Below are positions 1 to 7,244 of a stretch of DNA of 8,185 nt, one piece after another. The first letter of the stretch is position 1; each line of letters starts with the position of its first letter. The translations under genes were made by a program, and so were the position numbers. Origin of the DNA: Candidatus Peregrinibacteria bacterium (GTDB lineage Bacteria > Patescibacteriota > Gracilibacteria > Peribacterales > Peribacteraceae); NCBI GenBank assembly GCA_030638845.1, contig DAOWDW010000109.1, positions 1 to 8,185 of the forward strand, written 5' to 3'. Under the pieces are notes generated by a model. It worked only from the letters and a program-made list of their open reading frames with translations, did no database searches and was not told the DNA's origin.

Positions 1-208
1 ACAGAGAGAGACTATTTGGTCAAGTGTTGAGGCGGGCATGGGTGCGAGTATTAGGTAGCAATCAGATTTAGGTAAATCGTAGCAGGAGGCACGTTAAATG
101 GAAAATGAAATAAATGAAATAAATCCCCTTGGGTCTTATTCTCCTAGGCTTGCCTAGTTTCCTTGTATTTATTGTATACCGCATAAATAAAATGCTTCTT
201 AAGCACCT

Positions 209-226
209 TCTCCTCCCGAGGGGAGA
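209..226. repeat. Small GC-rich hairpin, CTCC/GGAG type
   Basis: TCTCCTC at 209-215 pairs with GAGGAGA-like bases at 220-226 (one G-T wobble), leaving a CCGA tetraloop. The same left arm also pairs perfectly with GAGGAGA at 232-238, so two alternative folds exist. There is no T-run on either side, so it is not a classical intrinsic terminator. It could be a fragment of a palindromic intergenic repeat. Confidence 0.45.
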
Positions 227-248
227 GGAAAGAGGAGAGGGCTGTATT

Positions 249-293
249 ACAATGTAACACAAGAAAATTTTAATGTGTGACAATGTAACACAA
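249..293. repeat. 14-bp direct repeat pair
   Basis: ACAATGTAACACAA occurs exactly at 249-262 and again at 280-293, a 31-base period, with AAAATTTT between the copies. The second copy ends two bases before the stop codon of the minus-strand 87-residue ORF, so both copies lie in that gene's immediate 3' region. It may be a protein-binding site or a duplication scar. No known operator is recognised. Confidence 0.6.
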
Positions 294-295
294 AA

Positions 296-559
296 TTATT
301 CTGCGTAGTCTGGAAACTCGGGAGCAGATTGATTTACTTGTTGAGAATTAGTATCTGTATTTGAATCATTATTAATGACGTATAAATATAATCCAGCAAA
401 AATCAATATAGCACTACCAACTGCTCCTTTTATACAACTATTAAAACGAACATCATCTAGAAAGTTATCTAATGCAGCTTCATCTTTATTTGAATATACA
501 TGAACTTTAGCATTACCTAGTCTTCTTGTTATTATGCGTTCTGGAGTATTATTTCTCAT
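296..559 (-). CDS. Small single-pass membrane protein, unknown function
   Basis: This is an 87-residue ORF that I do not recognise. Residues 1-42 are polar and charged (several Arg, Lys, Asp). A single hydrophobic span follows at about 45-62 (GAVGSAILIFAGLYLYVI). The tail of about 25 residues is Asn/Gln/Ser-rich and ends acidic (FPDYAE). The absence of an N-terminal signal peptide and the basic N-terminus suggest that the N-terminus faces the cytoplasm and the tail faces outside. An in-frame TGA lies five codons upstream of the ATG, so the start is well fixed. No Shine-Dalgarno sequence is present; a promoter-like pair ends 8 bases before the ATG. The gene is divergent from the PrsW-type protease gene, so it could be a partner or substrate, but this rests only on position. 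The stop is TAA. It is probably a real gene. Confidence 0.6.
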   Translation of the reverse strand: MRNNTPERIITRRLGNAKVHVYSNKDEAALDNFLDDVRFNSCIKGAVGSAILIFAGLYLYVINNDSNTDTNSQQVNQSAPEFPDYAE

Positions 560-567
560 AGCGCAAC

Positions 568-596
568 ATTTTCATAGAAATGTAAAGAATAGTCAA
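568..596 (-). promoter_or_regulatory. Promoter candidate for the 87-residue membrane protein
   Basis: Read on the minus strand, TTGACT (596-591; five of six matches to the -35 consensus) is followed by exactly 17 bases and GAAAAT (573-568; four of six to the -10 consensus). Eight bases then precede the ATG at 559. A transcript would start within a base or two of the start codon, so the mRNA would be leaderless or nearly so. Confidence 0.4.
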
Positions 597-664
597 CAAA
601 ATATACCATATTTATAGGTTATTGGTTATTGGTAATCCATATTATGATTATCATTAAATAGCAA

Positions 665-776
665 CCAATATTCCAATATTCCAATATCCCAGTATTCCAG
701 TACACCAATATTCCAATATTCCAGTACACCAATATTCCAATATTCCAATATACCAGTACACCAATATTCCAGTTAC
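665..776. repeat. Octanucleotide tandem array, 14 phased units
   Basis: Fourteen consecutive 8-base units start with CCA and keep strict phase with no insertion or deletion. The main types are CCAATATT (seven copies) and CCAGTACA (three copies); the rest are close variants (CCAATATC, CCAGTATT, CCAATATA, CCAGTTAC). The two types follow a rough higher-order order, with two or three of the first type and then one of the second. On the minus strand each unit reads as a dinucleotide (mostly AA or TG) plus TAYTGG. Units are too short and have no spacers, so this is not a CRISPR array. It ends 86 bases before the ATG of the PrsW-type gene. Confidence 0.9.
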
Positions 777-798
777 TATCTTGTACACTAATCACGGG

Positions 799-819
799 TG
801 ACCCCTGACCCCTGACATC
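799..819. repeat. 7-base tandem repeat TGACCCC
   Basis: TGACCCC at 799-805 and 806-812 is followed by TGACATC at 813-819. It is short, GC-richer than its surroundings, and lies just upstream of the likely PrsW promoter. No function can be assigned from the sequence. Confidence 0.55.
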
Positions 820-853
820 TTTCACAAAAACCAAATTTATGTTATAATATAAT
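820..853 (+). promoter_or_regulatory. Promoter candidate for the PrsW-type gene
   Basis: Two overlapping perfect TATAAT hexamers are present at 843-848 and 848-853, with a weak -35 (TTTCAC, 820-825) 17 bases ahead of the first. The second hexamer ends 8 bases before the ATG at 862. There is no room for a Shine-Dalgarno sequence, and the bases before the ATG (AGATATTC) contain none. This suggests a leaderless or very short-leader transcript. Confidence 0.5.
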
Positions 854-861
854 AGATATTC

Positions 862-2415
862 ATGGGATTTTCACTTCTCTCATTTGTGGCATTCATTGCG
901 GTTAGTGCATTGCTAATAAGGCTTTGGTTTGGTGTAGTAAATGTTGCATTAATTCATGTGGAATCCATAAAATCATTAGAAAGCAGAAGACCATATCTTC
1001 CAAGCTTTAAAACACTACTTGTAACATATATAGGAACTGCAATAGTTTTCTTTGTAGCACTCCAGTCTGGAATACATAATTCCTTTGGTTTAGATTCTAC
1101 AATTGGAGCACTTATTTTAGGTACATTATTTATATCTGTTGCTGGGGTGGTAGCTACTTTTAATCAGAGGTTTCATCATGTTAAAGAACTAATATTTTCC
1201 ATAGCAGTTGGTACAGTGCTTGCTGCCGTTTTAACTGGATTTACTCGTGCTATACTAACTGGCAATATTTCAGAAGACCCTGCATTTATGGCACTGGGGT
1301 TTGTTTGTATTGTACTTGCTTGGAGGCTTTTATTCGGACCATGGTCCGAACATGTTAAAGCTACAGTGCTAGGGACATTTATATTTGTGATTGGTGGAAT
1401 ACTTCTCTGGAACGACCCACAAGCAGTAAGAACGTCTAGAATTTTAGCGAGCATTATAGCTATAATTCCTGCAATTTTATGGTGCTTGTTTTTCCTTAAG
1501 TATCATAAGCAGAGGCTAAGCATGGTTTTTCTTATGTTTTTTGCGGGAATGCTCTCCACTGCTCCAATCCTGTTTTACGATAAACTTGTTCGCAGTGGTG
1601 TAGAACTACAATTTTTCTTTTTCCGCATAGTCCCAGAAAACTTTTCTACAACATCTACAGCATTTATTTCTGGAAACCTTGTTGGTATGACTGGTGTGCG
1701 TTCTACATTGGTAGTTACATTTGTTTCTTTCCTATTTGTTGGAATAGTAGAAGAGGTAAGTAAGTTTTGGGTTATTCGCAAAAGTGGAAGAAGATTTTTT
1801 TCTAGCATAGATGATGTACTTCAGCTTTCTATAATTGTTGCAATTGGTTTTGCGTTTGCAGAAAACGTTTTAAATCCAACATATTTTATGAATTTTGTAA
1901 GGGCGTACATACTAACCTCTACTCCAAACTGGGGAGCGTTTGTAGGAAATGTACTTGGGCGAGCTATTCTTACGAATATGGTACACATAGTTTCTACTGG
2001 AGTAATGGGTTACTTTATGGGAGTTGCATTATTCGCAGGTCCTATACTAAAAGATGGTAAATCTAAAGGAAGATTCTTCATTTTAGCAGATGGGTTAAAT
2101 TCACTTTTACGTCTTCCAAAGAAGCCAGTATTCAGAAAACAAATGCTAATTGTAGGTTTGACATTTGCAATACTTCTTCATGGACTTTATAACTTTTTAG
2201 TTACATTTCCAGACTTATTACCTGGTCGTCCACAATCTATAGGGCATATATTTGGAATGTCTAATGGATTACTTGGAAATATTCCAATTGTTATTATTCC
2301 AGCACTATTTTACGTAGTTGGTGGTAGTTGGCTTCTTACAGAACTTTTTTATAAAAAGGAGAATATGAAAGAAAGGGGAAGACTAGTGGTTGCCGATACC
2401 TTTGTGACAGATTAG
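862..2415 (+). CDS. PrsW family intramembrane metalloprotease-like protein
   Basis: This 517-residue polytopic membrane protein has roughly 12-13 hydrophobic segments across its length. The PrsW signature is visible in order: EEVSK at 297-301, a second motif ending in AEN (E334, N335), H375 in MVHIVSTGVMGYFMG, and HGLYN at 440-444. In Bacillus, PrsW cleaves the anti-sigma factor RsiW at the membrane to start release of a sigma factor; the substrate here is unknown. The signature lies in the C-terminal half, while about 280 residues of extra membrane segments precede it, so the protein is longer than the roughly 200-300 residues usual for the family. The start is well fixed because an in-frame TAG lies at 853-855 just ahead of the ATG. 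The stop is TAG. An S41 protease gene follows on the same strand after about 177 bases. The family call is firm; the biological role is open. Confidence 0.88.
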   Translation: MGFSLLSFVAFIAVSALLIRLWFGVVNVALIHVESIKSLESRRPYLPSFKTLLVTYIGTAIVFFVALQSGIHNSFGLDSTIGALILGTLFISVAGVVATFNQRFHHVKELIFSIAVGTVLAAVLTGFTRAILTGNISEDPAFMALGFVCIVLAWRLLFGPWSEHVKATVLGTFIFVIGGILLWNDPQAVRTSRILASIIAIIPAILWCLFFLKYHKQRLSMVFLMFFAGMLSTAPILFYDKLVRSGVELQFFFFRIVPENFSTTSTAFISGNLVGMTGVRSTLVVTFVSFLFVGIVEEVSKFWVIRKSGRRFFSSIDDVLQLSIIVAIGFAFAENVLNPTYFMNFVRAYILTSTPNWGAFVGNVLGRAILTNMVHIVSTGVMGYFMGVALFAGPILKDGKSKGRFFILADGLNSLLRLPKKPVFRKQMLIVGLTFAILLHGLYNFLVTFPDLLPGRPQSIGHIFGMSNGLLGNIPIVIIPALFYVVGGSWLLTELFYKKENMKERGRLVVADTFVTD

Positions 2416-2428
2416 GAAAACATAAGAA

Positions 2429-2515
2429 ATGAAACTATGGAATGAAGCAATGCATCAATGAAGCAATACGGTATAACGCTTCGTAAATCGCTTGCGATTG
2501 TTTTATTGCTTCATT
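2429..2515. repeat. Degenerate octamer repeats and inverted repeat between the two protease genes
   Basis: Units AAGCAATG (2445-2452), CATCAATG (2453-2460) and AAGCAATA (2461-2468) follow each other with an 8-base period, preceded by looser copies from 2429. The arm AATGAAGCAATA (2457-2468) is a perfect 12-bp inverted match to TATTGCTTCATT (2504-2515). Inside the loop sits a second hairpin, AATCGC-TT-GCGATT (2486-2499). The structure could act as a weak terminator or processing site after the PrsW gene, although no T-run follows. It covers the farthest-upstream ATG (2458) of the S41 gene and argues that this ATG is not the start. Confidence 0.6.
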
Positions 2516-2592
2516 TATTATCTTGTCTAATTCTCTCTAGAGCTTATGTCGAAATTAAGCTAGAATCCTTCGGCTTTTCCAAACTAAAAAAT

Positions 2593-4266
2593 ATGAAGAA
2601 TATACATTTAAATCTAAGACGTGCATCCACATTACTACTAATAATATTTTGTGCTTCTTTTATTCAAGTAGATGTTTCTTTTGCACAGTCTGCAAGTGTA
2701 CAAATTCATTCGCAGAATAGTGAATTTGTTTCTCGTTCGGATTTTCTTCGTGGCGTTGTATATGCGTTTGGCTTGGAAGAGGAAAAAGTTAATGAGTCTA
2801 ATTTAAATAAGTATGCACGAATTCCACAAGGTTTAAGAAAGTATGCATCAATTGCACAAAAGCGTGATGCACTTTCTATATTTGGAGATAGTCTTAACTT
2901 ATCACGTGGTATTTCTAGGCATCAGGCTATATTTATTATGGTAAAAATGGGGGATATAAATCCTGTTGACCCTTCTCAAAAATTTGAAGATGTTACAGAA
3001 AGCACTCTACTTGAGGGATTGGTAGGTATCGCGTTAGAAAAGCAATGGTTAAAGTCCGAAAGCAATAATGTATTTGGGGTAAATACTTATATTACAGGTG
3101 CAGAAGCAAAACGAATTCTTCGCTCTTTAGAAAGAGAGTTTAATCCACAATCTGAAAGAAATATTGAAGAGAAAAATAAAGCCAAAAAATCAACATACAA
3201 AATTAAAGTTTTGCCAAAGAAAACATCTACATCTAGCTCTTTACCAGATTCAGCAATATTACAAAGTTTGTGGAGATTAATAGAAGAACAGTATTTATAT
3301 GATGAAAAAATTGATGACAAAAACGTAGCTTATTCCATGGCAGAAGCAATGATGAAAGCATTAGATGATCCATACTCTATATTTATGCGTCCAGCATCTT
3401 CTAAGAATTTTCAAACTCAGATAAATGGAAAGGTAACAGGAATAGGAGCACAGGTAGAATATAAAGATGGAGTATTAACAATTGTTGCTCCATTACGTGG
3501 TTCTCCTGCAGAGAAAGCAGGCCTTCTTCCAGGGGATGAAATACATAAAGCAGATGGAGTATCTCTTGTAGATATTGGTTTTATGGAAGCTGTAGAGCAC
3601 GTAAGAGGACCAGAAAATACTTCCGTTAAACTTACAATTCGTAGAAATGGGGTAGATTTTGAGAAGAAAGTAGAACGTGCGACAGTGCAAGTGCCAGAAA
3701 TTGAAATTAAATGGCAAGGAGATGTTGCAATAGTAAAAATACTGCAATTTGGGCAAGCAACAGATACTTCGCTACGTGCTGAAATGATAAAGATACAAGA
3801 TAAAAATCCTTCTGGAATAGTAATAGATTTAAGAAATAATCCTGGTGGACTATTGCATGCAGCAAATATTGTTGTTGGAAATTTTGTACCAATGGGATCT
3901 ACCGTTGCACAGGTCAAAGCTAAGAATTCTACACGTAAACAGAAGACAGACCATAATCCAACAATTGATGATGATATTTCTTTGGTTGTACTAATTAATG
4001 GTGGTTCTGCAAGTGCATCAGAAATTGTTGCTGGAGCCTTGCAAGACTATGACCGTGCGACCATTATTGGAGAAAAGTCTTTTGGAAAAGGTACCGTACA
4101 GCAAATTATTCAATTTAATGATGATTCTTCTATGAAGATGACAATTGCAGAATGGCTTACTCCTAAAGGTAGAAAAATAGATGGTAAAGGAGTAATTCCA
4201 GATATTAAAGTAGAGGATGGCGAAAGGGATCCTCAGATGAGGAAGGCTTTGGAGATACTTAGGTAG
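2593..4266 (+). CDS. Exported S41 C-terminal processing protease with SLH-like N-terminal region
   Basis: This is a serine protease of the CtpA/Tsp type, probably acting outside the membrane. From the ATG at 2593 it has 557 residues. Residues 1-31 form a signal peptide (MKNIHLNLRR, a hydrophobic core, then VSFA before QS). About 45-180 resembles two S-layer homology repeats (ISRHQAIFIMVKM; FEDV...YITGAEAKRIL). A Lys/Ser-rich linker spans about 185-218. The S41 N-terminal helices, a PDZ domain (about 280-360, with GSPAEKAGLLPGDEI) and the catalytic domain follow. GGSASASE contains the nucleophile S474; FGKGTVQQ contains K499 and Q503 with the family's 25- and 4-residue spacing. An in-frame ATG at 2458 would add 45 residues with a second hydrophobic stretch, but that segment lies in intergenic repeats. 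No Shine-Dalgarno sequence is seen; a TAGAAT at 2561-2566 could be a -10. The stop is TAG. Family certain, SLH call moderate, start likely. Confidence 0.87.
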   Translation: MKNIHLNLRRASTLLLIIFCASFIQVDVSFAQSASVQIHSQNSEFVSRSDFLRGVVYAFGLEEEKVNESNLNKYARIPQGLRKYASIAQKRDALSIFGDSLNLSRGISRHQAIFIMVKMGDINPVDPSQKFEDVTESTLLEGLVGIALEKQWLKSESNNVFGVNTYITGAEAKRILRSLEREFNPQSERNIEEKNKAKKSTYKIKVLPKKTSTSSSLPDSAILQSLWRLIEEQYLYDEKIDDKNVAYSMAEAMMKALDDPYSIFMRPASSKNFQTQINGKVTGIGAQVEYKDGVLTIVAPLRGSPAEKAGLLPGDEIHKADGVSLVDIGFMEAVEHVRGPENTSVKLTIRRNGVDFEKKVERATVQVPEIEIKWQGDVAIVKILQFGQATDTSLRAEMIKIQDKNPSGIVIDLRNNPGGLLHAANIVVGNFVPMGSTVAQVKAKNSTRKQKTDHNPTIDDDISLVVLINGGSASASEIVAGALQDYDRATIIGEKSFGKGTVQQIIQFNDDSSMKMTIAEWLTPKGRKIDGKGVIPDIKVEDGERDPQMRKALEILR

Positions 4267-4267
4267 T

Positions 4268-4298
4268 TATTAGTGTATTAGTGATTAGAATATTAGAA
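4268..4298. repeat. Short octamer repeat after the S41 gene
   Basis: TATTAGTG (4268-4275), TATTAGTG (4276-4283), ATTAGAA (4284-4290, one base short) and TATTAGAA (4291-4298) are consecutive. They begin two bases after the S41 stop codon. The units match, with one or two differences, the minus-strand units of the array at 665-776 (TATTGGAA, TACTGGTG), including the same AA/TG choice in the last two bases. Confidence 0.65.
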
Positions 4299-4335
4299 AT
4301 AATCCTGCAATTTTATGTAAAGATAGCAAAGCATC

Positions 4336-4371
4336 GAGGATAGCCCTTCGGCATGCCGAAGGGCTATCCTC
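4336..4371. repeat. Perfect 36-bp palindrome, strong hairpin
   Basis: The arm GAGGATAGCCCTTCGGCA (4336-4353) is followed directly by its exact reverse complement (4354-4371). As RNA it would form a 16-bp stem with a CAUG loop. GC content is 22 of 36 in otherwise AT-rich DNA. It lies 69 bases after the S41 stop and 74 bases beyond the stop of the minus-strand bS21 gene, so it separates two convergent genes and could block transcription from both sides. No T-run follows on either strand, so it is not a textbook intrinsic terminator. It could also be a REP-like palindromic element or an mRNA 3'-end stabiliser. The palindrome is certain; its role is not. Confidence 0.9.
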
Positions 4372-4411
4372 TACCATTGTGAAAATTTTGATTATAAAAA
4401 TAAAAGTCCCT

Positions 4412-4443
4412 ATTATTCTAATACTCAATTATTCTATTATTCT
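4412..4443. repeat. Octamer repeat after the bS21 gene
   Basis: ATTATTCT (4412-4419), AATACTCA (4420-4427), ATTATTCT (4428-4435) and ATTATTCT (4436-4443) are in strict 8-base phase. They end two bases before the bS21 stop codon, which is read on the minus strand. Read on the minus strand they give TAATAGAA, TAATTGAG and TATTAGAA, the same octamer family as the repeat after the S41 gene but in inverted orientation. Confidence 0.65.
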
Positions 4444-4445
4444 AC

Positions 4446-4661
4446 TTACATATTCGAATAAAACTGTTTTCTCCTATTCTTTACTCTATATTCCTCTCTT
4501 TTTAAAGCTTTACCACGAACTAAACGTTTGTTGTCTTTTTTCTTATGTGTACTTCTTTCGCGAAGCATTTTTAAAATACCTGTTCTTTGCATCTGCCTTT
4601 TAAATCTTTGTTGCAGACTGTCATTACTTTCTTCGCCGCGTTTGTGAGCGTGTAACGCCAT
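4446..4661 (-). CDS. rpsU: Ribosomal protein bS21-like
   Basis: This is a small basic protein of 71 residues. The segment ESNDSLQQRFKRQMQRTGILKMLRER matches the bS21 pattern, in which an E-[ST]-x-[DE]-x-x-x-x-R-F-K-R helix is followed by SG(I/V)L and a second basic helix. The tail is very rich in Lys and Arg (VRGKALKREEYRVKNRRKQFY), as in the family. bS21 joins the small subunit near the 3' end of 16S rRNA and aids translation initiation. The chosen start is the ATG at 4661, giving MALHAHKRG. The frame stays open to a TTG at 4781, but that would add 40 residues reading through intergenic repeats, and bS21 normally starts a few residues before the ESxD motif. No Shine-Dalgarno sequence is seen. 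The gene is divergent from gyrB. The stop is TAA. A degenerate bS21 is the best explanation. Confidence 0.78.
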   Translation of the reverse strand: MALHAHKRGEESNDSLQQRFKRQMQRTGILKMLRERSTHKKKDNKRLVRGKALKREEYRVKNRRKQFYSNM

Positions 4662-4671
4662 AGTGCGCAGT

Positions 4672-4700
4672 AGATTAGGGACAGCGGGCTTAATATGCAA
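4672..4700 (-). promoter_or_regulatory. Promoter candidate for the bS21-like gene
   Basis: On the minus strand, TTGCAT (4700-4695) is followed by 17 bases and TAATCT (4677-4672), then 10 bases to the ATG at 4661. Each hexamer matches consensus at only three of six positions. It is listed because the geometry is identical to that in front of gyrB. Confidence 0.25.
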
Positions 4701-4755
4701 GTAATTGATTAATAATTTATGTTTTTTATAAGAATTAATGTCTACACCTCTGCTT

Positions 4756-4802
4756 CGCAAGCTTCGCAGATCTTCACGCAAGCTTCACGAATCTGTGTGA
4801 AG
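4756..4802. repeat. Imperfect 21-bp tandem repeat with hairpin upstream of gyrB
   Basis: Two 21-base units (4756-4776 and 4777-4797) share CGCAAGCTTC at the start and ATCT at positions 15-18. CTTCAC at 4783-4788 also pairs with GTGAAG at 4797-4802 around an 8-base loop. The unit is richer in GC than the surrounding gap and lies between the divergent bS21 and gyrB genes. A regulatory binding site is possible, but no known operator is recognised. Confidence 0.5.
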
Positions 4803-4818
4803 TTTATCATTTTTATAA

Positions 4819-6912
<2,094 letters not shown>

Positions 6913-6923
6913 AAAATATTAAG

Positions 6924-6985
6924 AAACCAAAAAAAATCAATTTTGTAAAAAGAGAAAAATATATTTTTAATTATTTGGTTTTTTT
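6924..6985. terminator. Possible weak terminator region between gyrB and the 75-residue ORF
   Basis: AAACCAAA (6924-6931) is inverted at 6974-6981 as TTTGGTTT and followed by a T-run to 6985. Between them is a 14-bp AT palindrome (6955-6968). T-rich stretches follow on both strands, as expected between convergent genes. The loop is 42 bases and the stems are AT-rich, so the fold is weak. Confidence 0.3.
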
Positions 6986-7194
6986 AAGGCTACACAAAGA
7001 GAGCTAGGGTCAGGATCATTAGGTCGTGGAACTCTATTACCAATATTTTCAGTTGGGGGATCTTTTGGTTTTTTTCTACATAAAGTGGTGCATAATCCAA
7101 CTCGTTGGAGTTCTATTAAGCATGGGGTTCTTAATTCTATTTCAGGACTTTGCAGTAGGCTTCTTCCTATAAAAGCTTCATTAAGTTTTGTCAT
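6967..7194 (-). CDS. Small basic protein, unknown function
   Basis: This 75-residue ORF lies on the hisS strand, 50 bases beyond the hisS stop. I do not recognise it. It is basic, has no clear membrane span, and has four cysteines (C25, C35, C39, C67), of which C35 and C39 form a CxxxC. The second half is rich in proline and lysine (KKPKDPPTEN; RPNDPDPSS). Codons resemble those of neighbouring genes (AGA, CCA, GGA, TTA). Support for it being real comes from a good promoter-like pair that ends exactly 6 bases before the ATG. Against it are its short length, its lack of known motifs and its position in a convergent gap. No Shine-Dalgarno sequence lies at the usual distance. The stop is TAA. Confidence 0.45.
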   Translation of the reverse strand: MTKLNEAFIGRSLLQSPEIELRTPCLIELQRVGLCTTLCRKKPKDPPTENIGNRVPRPNDPDPSSLCVALKKPNN

Positions 7195-7200
7195 AAAAAA

Positions 7201-7228
7201 ATAATATATCTTTCTAAATTAGGGTCAA
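7201..7228 (-). promoter_or_regulatory. Promoter candidate giving a leaderless mRNA for the 75-residue ORF
   Basis: On the minus strand, TTGACC (7228-7223; five of six matches) is followed by 16 bases and TATTAT (7206-7201; five of six), then TTTTTT and the ATG at 7194. With the usual -10 to start distance, transcription would begin on the A of the ATG. The site fits within the 50-base gap after hisS. Confidence 0.45.
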
Positions 7229-7244
7229 TACTATTTTTCTAATC

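Larger units (their letters stand above)
1..295. other. Gene-free region rich in small hairpins and direct repeats
   Basis: No reading frame here looks like a real protein. Visible structures are: a 9-base tandem unit AAATGAAAT (103-111 and 112-120, plus a partial third copy); an inverted repeat CTAGGC-TT-GCCTAG (144-157); a small hairpin GCAT/ATGC (181-195); a hairpin with stem 209-215 pairing to 220-226 around a CCGA loop; and an alternative partner for 209-215 at 232-238. A 14-bp direct repeat occurs at 249-262 and 280-293. The three plus-strand frames that enter at base 1 close at 30, 58 and 71, so the tail of an upstream gene could end here, but nothing identifies it. The region looks like repetitive intergenic DNA, and the right end may help terminate the minus-strand gene that stops at 296. 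Confidence 0.6.
560..861. other. Divergent intergenic region with several tandem repeats
   Basis: This gap separates the divergent small membrane protein and PrsW-type genes. From left to right it holds the left gene's promoter, a 7-base tandem TTATTGG (about 618-631), the 8-base array (665-776), a 7-base tandem TGACCCC (799-805 and 806-812, with a degenerate third copy at 813-819) and the promoter of the right gene. An open minus-strand frame (619-834) runs through the array, but its 8-residue repetition is simply what an 8-base repeat gives when read in triplets. I regard it as non-coding. Confidence 0.6.

Noticed and set aside
2..71. Possible tail of an upstream plus-strand gene
   Set aside because: All three frames close within 71 bases and none of the short peptides is recognisable, so no frame can be chosen.
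68..283. Minus-strand 71-residue ORF at the left edge
   Set aside because: It runs through tandem repeats and hairpins, has an odd low-complexity composition and shows no domain.
665..776. CRISPR array
   Set aside because: Units are 8 bases with no spacers and no cas genes are nearby.
619..834. Minus-strand ORF with repeated VYWNIGIL-like residues
   Set aside because: An 8-base DNA repeat read in triplets always gives an 8-residue repeat. The flanks look non-coding and the start lies in another gene's promoter region.
2361..2367. Shine-Dalgarno-like AAGGAGA followed by ATG inside the PrsW-type gene
   Set aside because: The ATG is in frame only with the last residues of the PrsW-type protein, so no separate product is supported.
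3417..3917. 166-residue ORF antisense to the S41 gene
   Set aside because: It lies wholly inside the PDZ and catalytic region of a well-supported gene. It is a shadow of codon bias.
4379..4603. Plus-strand 74-residue hydrophobic ORF
   Set aside because: It overlaps the bS21-like gene and the octamer repeat. Its hydrophobicity reflects T-rich DNA.
4662..4781. 40-residue N-terminal extension of the bS21-like protein
   Set aside because: It would need a TTG start inside the 21-bp repeats and is unlike bS21 N-termini.
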